DNA of 64,000 nt from Paenibacillus guangzhouensis (GTDB lineage: Bacteria; Bacillota; Bacilli; Paenibacillales; Paenibacillaceae). The stretch's first letter is position 1. Every line of letters begins with the position of its first letter. The translations under genes and the position numbers were made by a program. This document shows, in pieces, positions 45,255 through 53,097 of this stretch. Below the pieces are notes generated by a model. It did not search any database and was not told where the DNA came from. It saw only the letters and a list, made by a program, of their open reading frames with translations. Location: positions 4,216,001 through 4,280,000 of the forward strand of contig NZ_CP045293.1 in the NCBI RefSeq assembly GCF_009363075.1, in the 5' to 3' direction.

Positions 45255-47362
45255 CCTTCAACCTCCACTCTCTGCCTTACCTGCACCAAGGGGATCGTAA
45301 AATACACGTCACTGCCTTCCCCGAGCATACTGCACATCTGAATCGTCCCTTCATGAGACGCGACAATTTCTTTGCAAATGGATAAGCCGAGCCCTGCGCC
45401 CTTCTTACCTGATCGCTTATTCGCGCTTCCCCGGTAGAATCGGTCGAACAAGTGAGGAATTTCCGCCTCGGACATGCCTCTGCCTGTATCGATAACATGA
45501 ACCGTAAATTCGTTCGTATCGATCTGGGCAAGAATTTGAATTTTCCCGCCGGGCTCCGTATTATTCTTCGCATTGTACAGCAAGTTCGAGACCACTTGTT
45601 CGATTCGAACAGGATCTAGAATGGCTGCGGCCGATTCCTGCTCTGGGTGGTCTCCTTGGATCTCAAATACGTAATCGTATTCGTCCAAATCGAATTTATA
45701 TTTATCGTAGACTTTCCGCACAAAAGGAACAATCAGCGTTTCCCTTCGATCGAATGTAATCTGCCCCGCTTCCAGCTTCGAGAGCTCGAATAAGTCTGCG
45801 ATGAGCCGATCCAAGTATAAGGTTTTCTCGAAAATAATCTTCATCGATTTCGGATCGCCAGGAGGTACGACGCCATCCATCATGGCTTTGACATAGCCTT
45901 GAATCGATGTCATCGGTGTACCTAGCTCATGCGAAATGTTGGACAGCAGATGTCTGCGGGACTGCTCCATTTGACTAAGCGATTTATTCGCTTGCAGCAG
46001 CTCGGCATTCGATTGCTCCAGCTCCAACGTCCTGCGCCGAATTTTGGTTGCGAGCGTCTGGTTCCATTCGCTTAACTCCTCGGATAGCCGCTCCGACTGC
46101 TCGAACGATCTAGAGAATTGATGAGCGAGTAAAATCCCTTGCAGAATAAGACCAATAAACATCCCAAGCGACAAAATATCTGCGAACCCAAACGTCGTCT
46201 TATAATAGAGCAATTCACTTATCACACACGGGACAATAATGAGGATCGTGGCAAGATGCATCTTCGACCCTTGCACGCCTCGTCCAACCGCCATCCCGCT
46301 AAGATACAACCAGTAAATCGTGACCGCGATAAAGACGAACAGGTAGTACGGTAGGGTCTGCGTGAATAGAAGCGCTGGCGTGAACATAACAAGCAAGCCA
46401 AGTGCTACATGAATTCCGATAATAAGGGTTGCAGCCCACCGATTGAGGAACTTCTTAAATTGATTCTGGATATAGCATGTAAAAAAGATAACACCGCCAT
46501 ATGCCGTCAAATATTCAAGTTTAACCGCAAACTCCCACGGCAGCTGTGGAAAGAAAGAGATGAGCAGCGACTGGCCCAGCAGCAGCGTACGCAGTCCGAT
46601 CGCGAGACAAGTCAATCCGAAGAAGAGAGGCGCTTTATTCTTACTGCGCTGCAAATAAAGCAAGATATGGTAGGAGCCGAACACGAGCAGTGTCCCCGCC
46701 AAGAACACCTCGTAAGCAACACTGGCCTCACGACTGCTCATGATCACCTCAGGATCACCGAATTCGATCCGTTCCCAGATCCCCGCCTTTCGCTGCACGA
46801 AGCTCGATACCTGAATCACAAATTCCAACTCGGATTCGTGCGGTTGAAAACTAGCCATCTTCGCATAATTCGCAGGCACCGATGACTTGGTGTTCGGACC
46901 AACTACCCCGTTCTCCAGTACGAGCTCACCATTGACCCACAGCTTGTACGCCGTAGCAACGCCGTGAACGTAGACGGACTTCATCCGTCCGACCTCGGAA
47001 GACGGCAATTGAACAACGAGCCGATAGGTCGCGTAACCTTGATTCGGCAATTTCTCGTTCGCGAGCCGATAATTCGTCCAGGAATCTGGTACCTTGACCC
47101 ACACGGGTTCAGGCAATACCGCCTTATCCTTCCATTGCTGCGGTTCGATCAACGACTGCCAGTAGAAGGCCCATTCGCCGTTCAATGGCAGTACGCGATC
47201 CCTTAGATGCGTCCAATGCTGTATGTTCAATACGCCATTCGACGCTGTAGGCGCCTCTTCTTGTACGGCTGCTAACAAATCCGCCCCATATACGGTTATC
47301 CCGCCGCCGCATATTCCTAATACCATGATCCATATCATGAACCAACTTCGCACCGTACGCAT
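45251..47362 (-). CDS. sensor histidine kinase with 7TMR-DISM sensor region
   Basis: 703 residues. A signal peptide (FMIWIMVLGICGGGITVYG) is followed by an extracellular beta-rich region (about residues 35-210: LNGEWAFYWQSL, VYVHGVATAYKLWVNGELV) and then seven membrane helices (about 215-410), the 7TMR-DISM layout used for sensing small ligands, often carbohydrate-like. After a coiled coil come the HisKA domain with LLSNISHELGTPMTSIQGYV (His near residue 475) and the ATPase domain: NLLYNAKNNTEPGG (N box), VIDTGRGMSEAEI (G1) and KKGAGLGLSICKEIV (G2). All catalytic boxes are intact. Confidence 0.92.
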   Translation of the reverse strand: MRTVRSWFMIWIMVLGICGGGITVYGADLLAAVQEEAPTASNGVLNIQHWTHLRDRVLPLNGEWAFYWQSLIEPQQWKDKAVLPEPVWVKVPDSWTNYRLANEKLPNQGYATYRLVVQLPSSEVGRMKSVYVHGVATAYKLWVNGELVLENGVVGPNTKSSVPANYAKMASFQPHESELEFVIQVSSFVQRKAGIWERIEFGDPEVIMSSREASVAYEVFLAGTLLVFGSYHILLYLQRSKNKAPLFFGLTCLAIGLRTLLLGQSLLISFFPQLPWEFAVKLEYLTAYGGVIFFTCYIQNQFKKFLNRWAATLIIGIHVALGLLVMFTPALLFTQTLPYYLFVFIAVTIYWLYLSGMAVGRGVQGSKMHLATILIIVPCVISELLYYKTTFGFADILSLGMFIGLILQGILLAHQFSRSFEQSERLSEELSEWNQTLATKIRRRTLELEQSNAELLQANKSLSQMEQSRRHLLSNISHELGTPMTSIQGYVKAMMDGVVPPGDPKSMKIIFEKTLYLDRLIADLFELSKLEAGQITFDRRETLIVPFVRKVYDKYKFDLDEYDYVFEIQGDHPEQESAAAILDPVRIEQVVSNLLYNAKNNTEPGGKIQILAQIDTNEFTVHVIDTGRGMSEAEIPHLFDRFYRGSANKRSGKKGAGLGLSICKEIVASHEGTIQMCSMLGEGSDVYFTIPLVQVRQRVEVEG

Positions 47363-47446
47363 TTCCTCATATCCTTCGTATCAAGTCATGAACATTTCAT
47401 TACATAATTCACCAAATGACGCTAAATTCCTGCATGATCTGACGGG

Positions 47447-47950
47447 TTAACGTGCCCTTTTCCACCTGCGCAGAAGCAGCACTAACCCATATCCGCATGC
47501 GACGAGGATCACGCCCACCGAATCCATGCCGACATCAATCGCATGCCCTGTCCGTCCTGGAACAAAGGATTGATGCCATTCATCCGAAGCCGCATAGAGA
47601 ACAGAGAGAACCGCCCCCAGTAGAATCGCAGTACTGCGGAATCGCTTGGTCGCCCGCAACGTCTTGATCCACAACAGTGTCAGCAGGGCGTACTCCGCGA
47701 TATGGCCCCCTTTTCGAATGATAAACTCGATGAAGTCGTACGGTTCCTTCCATGTCACAAGCCCGCCGTCATATGTAAATTCGATATGCGGCATCCATTG
47801 GTCGACGACCGATTGCGGAATCCATTCTGAGAGCATAGGACGAATATCTTGCTCCTGATATGGTTCAGCTGATTTGTAGAAAATGAACCCCATCCATAAC
47901 ACGGTTAGAATAAGCCACACGATAAATGATCGATGATTGCGTTGCATCAT
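47447..47950 (-). CDS. VanZ-like membrane protein
   Basis: 167 residues with four or five membrane helices. VanZ hallmarks: IIRKGGHIAEYALLTLLWI (about residues 75-93) and SDEWHQSFVPGRTGHAIDVG (about 118-137). The start at 47950 has AAAGGGG 6 bases upstream; a longer frame would add 18 residues without a site. VanZ itself gives low-level teicoplanin resistance in enterococci, but most members are of unknown function, and no van genes are nearby. Confidence 0.88.
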   Translation of the reverse strand: MMQRNHRSFIVWLILTVLWMGFIFYKSAEPYQEQDIRPMLSEWIPQSVVDQWMPHIEFTYDGGLVTWKEPYDFIEFIIRKGGHIAEYALLTLLWIKTLRATKRFRSTAILLGAVLSVLYAASDEWHQSFVPGRTGHAIDVGMDSVGVILVACGYGLVLLLRRWKRAR

Positions 47951-48058
47951 GCTGCACCCCTTTATGATTGATAAATAAGTCCATACAAGAAAAAAACATG
48001 CCAATTTATCGTTGACATGTTCGTGAAGTTGATTGTTTCTAATTGTAATTGAAATGCA

Positions 48059-48340
48059 TTAAGCTTGCGATAGCACCGAAGAGATCAATTCGCGTTCTTG
48101 AACTTGCGCATGAATTTGATCCACGACATTCTCCATACATTTGCAAATGTAATCCTTACGGCAGATCGGGCAAGGTGTCGTGTGCAAGCGGCTGATATTT
48201 TTGACCGTCCATTCCGGATATCTATTGTAGAACATTCTGCATTTAATACCGTCCTGCAGTTCAACAACAAATTGGTAAAGGCCTTCTTTTTCGTTATAAT
48301 CGGAAAGTTTGAAATCATTTACTCGAGGAATGTATGCCAT
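48059..48340 (-). CDS. small Cys-rich protein of unknown function
   Basis: 93 residues with a clear ribosome binding site (AAGGTGG) before the ATG. The N-terminal half looks like a small beta domain (GLYQFVVELQDGIKCRMFYN); the C-terminal half has a cysteine cluster TPCPICRKDYICKCMENV (CxxC, then CxC) that could bind zinc, followed by a helix. I do not recognise the family. It stands alone between the VanZ-like and ApbE genes. Confidence 0.75.
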   Translation of the reverse strand: MAYIPRVNDFKLSDYNEKEGLYQFVVELQDGIKCRMFYNRYPEWTVKNISRLHTTPCPICRKDYICKCMENVVDQIHAQVQERELISSVLSQA

Positions 48341-48426
48341 AGGACCACCTTTTTAAATAAGAAATTTTCGATACGAGTTTACCGATACTCTATGATAAAG
48401 AAAAATGCGTCACGTGTCAAATACAG

Positions 48427-49488
48427 CTATTCCCCTTTTACGACGACATAATCCTTGTTCGTCATATGGAATTTCTCGCTCATCCCTGACGTCATGTACA
48501 CTTTCTTATCCTTCGTAATAAAGATCGCTTCCGTATTCTTCATATTCTCTACGAATTTTATGCCCTCTTCTTTTCCTAATGCGAACAAAGTCGTGGACAA
48601 AGCATCCGCATCAATCGAATGATCCGTGACGATGGAGACGCTGTTCAGATCGTTGACGACCGGATAGCCCGTCTTCGGATCAAGGATATGATGATACTGC
48701 ACACCATTCTCGATAAAGTATCGCTCATAGATTCCTGACGTTACGACCGTCTGGTTCTGCACACGCATGCTGCCAATTTGGTTCCCCCGACTCTCATTCG
48801 GATCTTGAATACCAATCGTCCAGTAGTCACTGCCCGGCTTCACACCAAGCGCAAAAATGTTACCGCTCAAATCGATAATGGCATTCGGCATGTCATGCTT
48901 CAATAGATATTCCGCAACTCGGTCTGCGGCGTACCCTTTGGCAATGCCTCCTAGATCCAGCGCCATTCCTTCCTTCGTCAGCTTGATTGTCTTGTTCTTC
49001 TCGTCCAGCACTAAATTCTTGTAATCAACATGTTTGAGCGCATCATCAATCTCGCTCTGCTTCGGCACATGGGCCCCCTCATTATTAATGTTCCATAGAC
49101 TGACGAGCGTTCCAATCGCAACATCGAACCGCCCTTTGGAAGCTTCTGAATATTTCTGGGCCGTTTTCACAACATAAAATGTCTCGTCCGATACTTTGAT
49201 CGCCTTTTTACCTGCGTTCGCATTGATCTGATAGATATCGCTTGTCTCGATCGTGCGGCTCATCTTATTCTCGATATCGTCGAGCATGGCTTTGATTTCT
49301 GTGAAATGCTGATCCGTTACTTTCTTATCGTATACCTTAATGGTGACCACCGTATCGAATACGAAGTAGGTTTGAGATTTCGGGTTGATACTCTCCGTCG
49401 CACCCTTGGATGGCGTGGTTCCGCCACAACCTGCAATCGTCACCAGACAGAGAATGAGCAGCGAAATGATAGCTTTTGAACGAAGCAT
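48427..49488 (-). CDS. apbE: FAD:protein FMN transferase, lipoprotein (ApbE/FmnB type)
   Basis: 353 residues. A lipoprotein signal ends in TIAGC, so the enzyme acts on the outer face of the membrane, where it moves FMN from FAD onto Thr/Ser of target proteins. Family motifs: KSQTYFVFDTVVTIKVYD, LDLGGIAKGYAADRVAEYL (flavin site), GSDYWTIGIQDP, VTSGIYERYF and the metal-binding SIDADALSTTLFALG. A strong promoter lies upstream. The gene is divergent from the NusG-II/Gx/ECF operon; lipoprotein ApbE next to such genes also occurs in Listeria-type extracellular electron transfer loci. I see no obvious flavinylated target protein within the window. Confidence 0.93.
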   Translation of the reverse strand: MLRSKAIISLLILCLVTIAGCGGTTPSKGATESINPKSQTYFVFDTVVTIKVYDKKVTDQHFTEIKAMLDDIENKMSRTIETSDIYQINANAGKKAIKVSDETFYVVKTAQKYSEASKGRFDVAIGTLVSLWNINNEGAHVPKQSEIDDALKHVDYKNLVLDEKNKTIKLTKEGMALDLGGIAKGYAADRVAEYLLKHDMPNAIIDLSGNIFALGVKPGSDYWTIGIQDPNESRGNQIGSMRVQNQTVVTSGIYERYFIENGVQYHHILDPKTGYPVVNDLNSVSIVTDHSIDADALSTTLFALGKEEGIKFVENMKNTEAIFITKDKKVYMTSGMSEKFHMTNKDYVVVKGE

Positions 49489-49517
49489 GATGTTACCCCC
49501 TTAAATTGTAGCCGAAC

Positions 49518-49546
49518 ATTATACCATATATGATGCCATTTTTCAA
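49518..49546 (-). promoter_or_regulatory. strong sigma-A-like promoter of apbE
   Basis: Minus strand TTGAAA (49541-49546) and a perfect TATAAT (49518-49523) are separated by 17 bases. Confidence 0.7.
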
Positions 49547-49581
49547 TTTCATCACGCATAGTTTAATTCAATTTTTAAGTA

Positions 49582-49587
49582 TATAAT
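49582..49587 (+). promoter_or_regulatory. -10 element for the NusG-II/ECF operon
   Basis: A perfect TATAAT lies 34 bases upstream of the start codon at 49621. The -35 region is AT-rich but has no good match. Confidence 0.4.
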
Positions 49588-49620
49588 CACAAAATAACTT
49601 AACATAAGGAGAAAAACGCG

Positions 49621-50025
49621 ATGATGAAGCTTAGACGTGGAGATATTATGCTCATCGGTATTGTTCTACTATGTGCGATCATTTTCATCATCATAAAAGC
49701 ATTTCCGAATGAAGTAAGTGACGAATCGCACAGCAAAATTGCCAAAATTACGGTAGACGGAAAAATATTCCGAACCGTTGAGCTGACGGCCGAGCCACAA
49801 GAAATTAAAGTTGAAACCGAAGACGGCCACTACAACCTGCTCAAAGTTCACGATCACGGCATCGAGATGATCGATGCGGATTGTCCAGACAAAGTCTGTC
49901 TCACCTTCGGGTTTATTACGAATCCGTCGCAGACCATTGTCTGCCTGCCGCATCGTGTCTTAGTCGAGATCGAGAACAACAATCCAATGGATCAAGGAGA
50001 TGATATCGATGCCGTCGTCAAGTGA
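49621..50025 (+). CDS. NusG domain II-containing membrane protein (EetA-like)
   Basis: 134 residues. One N-terminal membrane helix (IMLIGIVLLCAIIFIIIKAF) is followed by an extracytoplasmic NusG-II domain with ADCPDKVCLTFGFI and TIVCLPHRVLVEI, whose three cysteines are typical of this family. As I recall, the Listeria and Lactiplantibacillus electron transfer protein EetA is of this type. AAGGAG lies 9 bases upstream of the ATG. Its 3' end overlaps the next gene by 17 bases. Confidence 0.85.
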   Translation: MMKLRRGDIMLIGIVLLCAIIFIIIKAFPNEVSDESHSKIAKITVDGKIFRTVELTAEPQEIKVETEDGHYNLLKVHDHGIEMIDADCPDKVCLTFGFITNPSQTIVCLPHRVLVEIENNNPMDQGDDIDAVVK

Positions 50026-50563
50026 TACGACATCTGCAGCGCTGCTGAAGCGTACCGTCATGATTGCGATCTTCGCTGCCGTAGCTGTCGTCTTAAGCAT
50101 CATCGAATCTATGATTCCACTGCCCTTCTCGGTTCCCGGCGCGAAGCTTGGTCTTGCGAATATAATGGTGCTGACTTGTCTCTATTTCTTAAATGGAAAA
50201 GACACGCTACTGCTCATTATATTGAAGACGATTTTGACTGCCTTTATATTCGGAACCTTCTCTAGCTTCTTATTCAGCTTCTTTGGCGCCATCGTCAGCT
50301 TCGTTCTGATGTACGGCATGATGCGTATGGGACGTGAATTCTTCAGCTTGATCAGCATTAGTATCGTCGGAGGAATAGGGCATAATATCGGCCAGCTTAC
50401 GGCTGCGATGATCATCTTCAAGACATCGAAGATGTTCTACTATTTGCCGGCGCTTCTACTCACAGGGGTTGTAACGGGGATTTTTATCGGCCTTGCCGTC
50501 AAATATTTGATCTCAGCCCTATCGAAGCTAACCTTATTCCAAGGGTGGACTGCACATGAGTAG
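50009..50563 (+). CDS. Gx-type transporter family membrane protein (EetB-like)
   Basis: 184 residues, five or six membrane helices. It belongs to the family once annotated as heptaprenyl diphosphate synthase component I (Hpre_diP_synt_I), now called Gx transporters; seen in SIIESMIPLPFSVPGAKLGLANI (in part), GTFSSFLFSFFGAIVSFVLM and GGIGHNIGQLTAA. These proteins look like substrate-binding S components of ECF transporters, and ECF genes follow at once. The ATG at 50009 is 9 bases from AAGGAG; an ATG at 50000 touches it. No prenyl synthase activity is expected. Confidence 0.87.
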   Translation: MPSSSDTTSAALLKRTVMIAIFAAVAVVLSIIESMIPLPFSVPGAKLGLANIMVLTCLYFLNGKDTLLLIILKTILTAFIFGTFSSFLFSFFGAIVSFVLMYGMMRMGREFFSLISISIVGGIGHNIGQLTAAMIIFKTSKMFYYLPALLLTGVVTGIFIGLAVKYLISALSKLTLFQGWTAHE

Positions 50564-51398
50564 CCCGATGATTCAAATGGAAGGCGTACATTTCTCCTAT
50601 CAGGGGTCAAGCAGCCCGCCAATTCTGCACGATATCTCCCTCACGGTTCATCCAGGGGAATGGGTATCCATTATCGGAGCGAACGGGTCAGGCAAGTCAA
50701 CCCTCGTCAAGTTATTCAATGGGCTCCTGCGCGCTACACAAGGACAAATCTTGATTCAAGGCACGCCGTTATCGAATGAGAACTTATACGATATTCGGCA
50801 GCAAATCGGGTACGTATTCCAGAATCCGGAGAATCAGTTCATTGGCACCACGGTGATGGAAGATATGGTCTTCGGACTCGAGAATCTCTGCCTCGACCAT
50901 GCCGAGATGGAGCGACGCGTGAATCACTATGCTGCAAAGCTGAACATCATCTCTCTTTTATCGAAGCATCCAGGCGAGCTCTCAGGAGGACAGAAGCAGC
51001 GCGCCGCGTTAGCCGCGATTCTAGCGATGGAACCTCGCATCGTCATCTTCGATGAAGCGACTTCGATGCTGGATGAGCAATCCCGAATGGATGTCATTCG
51101 AATCATCCGTGACATGCATCAGAGCGGCGACTATACGATCATCTCTATCACCCATGATGCAGACGAAATCGAAGCATCGGATCGTGTACTGGCACTCGCC
51201 GATGGGCAGATCATAGCAGATGCGACACCAGCCAGCATCGTACAAGAGACTGAGGTGATGAGGCGATGTAACTTGATTCCGTCATTCTACATTCGACTCG
51301 CGCAGCAATTGAACACGTCATATGATTTACCCGTCCGCCATCATGCTGATGAACATGGACTACTGGAGGAACTATGCCAATTGTATTCAATGAAGTAA
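50556..51398 (+). CDS. energy-coupling factor ATPase EcfA1-like
   Basis: 280 residues. ABC ATPase with Walker A GANGSGKSTLVKLF (about residues 40-53), Q loop VFQNPENQFIGTTVMED, signature LSGGQKQRAALA, Walker B IVIFDEATSMLD and the H-loop SITHDADEIE. The VFQNPE..QF Q loop is characteristic of ECF ATPases. It overlaps the Gx gene by 8 bases. AAGGGTGG precedes the ATG. Confidence 0.92.
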   Translation: MSSPMIQMEGVHFSYQGSSSPPILHDISLTVHPGEWVSIIGANGSGKSTLVKLFNGLLRATQGQILIQGTPLSNENLYDIRQQIGYVFQNPENQFIGTTVMEDMVFGLENLCLDHAEMERRVNHYAAKLNIISLLSKHPGELSGGQKQRAALAAILAMEPRIVIFDEATSMLDEQSRMDVIRIIRDMHQSGDYTIISITHDADEIEASDRVLALADGQIIADATPASIVQETEVMRRCNLIPSFYIRLAQQLNTSYDLPVRHHADEHGLLEELCQLYSMK

Positions 51399-52300
51399 GC
51401 CATGCATATGGAGGAAGTCTTTCTGAGCAGCTGGCACTCGATCATGTACAATTTCATATTGAAGATGGACAGTTCGTCGGTATTATCGGTCCGACCGGCT
51501 CAGGGAAATCAACACTGCTGCAGCATTTCAATGCCATTCTACGTCCGACAGGCGGCAAGGCACAGGTGCTGGATTTTCTAATCGTCCCAGGTGAAAAGAT
51601 TCACGAAGTTAAACGGCTTCGGCAGCGCGTCGGCCTTGTCTTTCAGTTCCCGGAGCAGCAGCTCTTCGCCGAAACAGTAGAACGCGATCTCTGTTATGGC
51701 CCTATGAATTTCGGTGCAACGGAAGCCGAGGCCAAAGAGCTAGCGGTCGCAGCGCTGGAACAAATCGGGCTGAGTACAGACTTGCTCCAGTGCAGTCCTT
51801 TCCAACTGAGCGGCGGACAAATGCGCAAAGTGGCCATCGCCTCCGTTCTCGCGATGAACCCCGATGTTCTCGTGTTGGATGAACCGACGGCGACGCTAGA
51901 TCCTAGGAGCCGTGAAGATTTTATGAGCCTACTGCACACACTATGTAAAACCCAGAACAAGACCATCATTGTCGTGACGCACCGGCTCGATGAAGTTCTG
52001 CCTTTTACGGACCATCTGCTCGTCATGCATGAAGGCAAGCTCGTCTTCGAAGGCTCGAATCTTGAACTCTACGAACAAGCTGAGAAGCTGCCCGCATGGC
52101 GAATGGCTATTCCGAAGCCGTTCCGTGTACTGAAGTCATGTGAACGCATGACGAACAGGCAGATGGCTGACCATGTGAGGCAGGAGGGGGTCCATGCGTC
52201 ATTCACGCCATTATGGGTCGCTGAACAGATCAATCAGCTCTTCCAAACCTCAGAGCGAGATGATAACGGAGGTGTGCTATGCAGCAACGATTCATCTTAG
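51374..52300 (+). CDS. energy-coupling factor ATPase EcfA2-like
   Basis: 308 residues. Walker A GPTGSGKSTLLQHF, Q loop VFQFPEQQLFAETVERD, signature LSGGQMRKVAIASVLA, Walker B LVLDEPTATLD and VVTHRLDEV. The FPEQQLF Q loop is that of EcfA2. It overlaps the preceding gene by 25 bases and starts after GGAGGA. The C-terminal ~60 residues (from about 245) extend beyond the ATPase domain, as usual in this family. Confidence 0.92.
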   Translation: MPIVFNEVSHAYGGSLSEQLALDHVQFHIEDGQFVGIIGPTGSGKSTLLQHFNAILRPTGGKAQVLDFLIVPGEKIHEVKRLRQRVGLVFQFPEQQLFAETVERDLCYGPMNFGATEAEAKELAVAALEQIGLSTDLLQCSPFQLSGGQMRKVAIASVLAMNPDVLVLDEPTATLDPRSREDFMSLLHTLCKTQNKTIIVVTHRLDEVLPFTDHLLVMHEGKLVFEGSNLELYEQAEKLPAWRMAIPKPFRVLKSCERMTNRQMADHVRQEGVHASFTPLWVAEQINQLFQTSERDDNGGVLCSNDSS

Positions 52301-53070
52301 GCCGCGTCATCGCTACCGGTTCATGGGTTCATAAGCTTGACCCTCGTGCCAAAATGACTTGCATGCTGATCTATGCGGTAATTACTATCCTGCTTCATTC
52401 CTGGGCCGACTTCATCGCCGTCACCCTTGTCTCGCAATTGATTCTTCTAAGTACGAGAATCAAGCTGACGACGTACTGGCGTGCGGTGCGCCCCCTAAGA
52501 TATCTCATGCTCTTTATTTTTCTGTTCCAAATCTTCCTCGAGAAGGGTGGGGATTTGTTACTTGCCTTAGGACCTATTCATATTTATTCCGAAGGAATCA
52601 TCACAGCAGTATTTACGGTCTGGCGAATGTTCTTGCTCGTCACGTTCACCGCGCTGCTTACGTTCACGACAACTCCGGCCATGCTGACTCAAGCCTTAGA
52701 GGACATGCTGAAGCCGCTCCAAATATTTCGTATATCACCGCAAGCCATCGCGCTCATGCTCAGTATCGCGCTTCGGTTCATTCCGACCATCTTGGAAGAG
52801 ACCGAGCGGATCGTTAAAGCACAAGCTTCCCGGGGTGCAGATCTGAAGGATCTCCCGTGGAAGGATAAAGCGAAAGCGATGATTTCGCTGCTCGTTCCCG
52901 TCACAGTCTGTGCTTTTCGGCGTGCGGAAGAGCTCGTCAATTCGATGGAAGCGCGGGGATACAAGCTAGGCGAGCCCCGCTCCAAATATTTCAGATTAAC
53001 CTGGCACAGCCAGGACACCTATTTCTTACTCATTTTTATTCTTATCGGTTTGTTCATCATTTGGCAATAA
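52279..53070 (+). CDS. energy-coupling factor transmembrane protein EcfT-like
   Basis: 263 residues. Five or so membrane helices plus the two coupling-helix motifs of EcfT: AQASRGADLKDLPW (about residues 184-197) and SMEARGYKLGEPRSK (about 223-237), each with the conserved Ala-Arg-Gly-type triad. It overlaps EcfA2 by 22 bases, with CGGAGGTG before the ATG. With EcfA1 and EcfA2 it forms a complete ECF module, and the Gx protein is the only candidate S component nearby. Confidence 0.9.
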   Translation: MQQRFILGRVIATGSWVHKLDPRAKMTCMLIYAVITILLHSWADFIAVTLVSQLILLSTRIKLTTYWRAVRPLRYLMLFIFLFQIFLEKGGDLLLALGPIHIYSEGIITAVFTVWRMFLLVTFTALLTFTTTPAMLTQALEDMLKPLQIFRISPQAIALMLSIALRFIPTILEETERIVKAQASRGADLKDLPWKDKAKAMISLLVPVTVCAFRRAEELVNSMEARGYKLGEPRSKYFRLTWHSQDTYFLLIFILIGLFIIWQ

Positions 53071-53097
53071 TCGAAGGAAGTTATGGAGGTTTTAACG

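Noticed and set aside
50009-50563. Heptaprenyl diphosphate synthase subunit I
   Set aside because: Older name for this family; the protein is an integral membrane protein without prenyl synthase motifs and sits with ECF genes.
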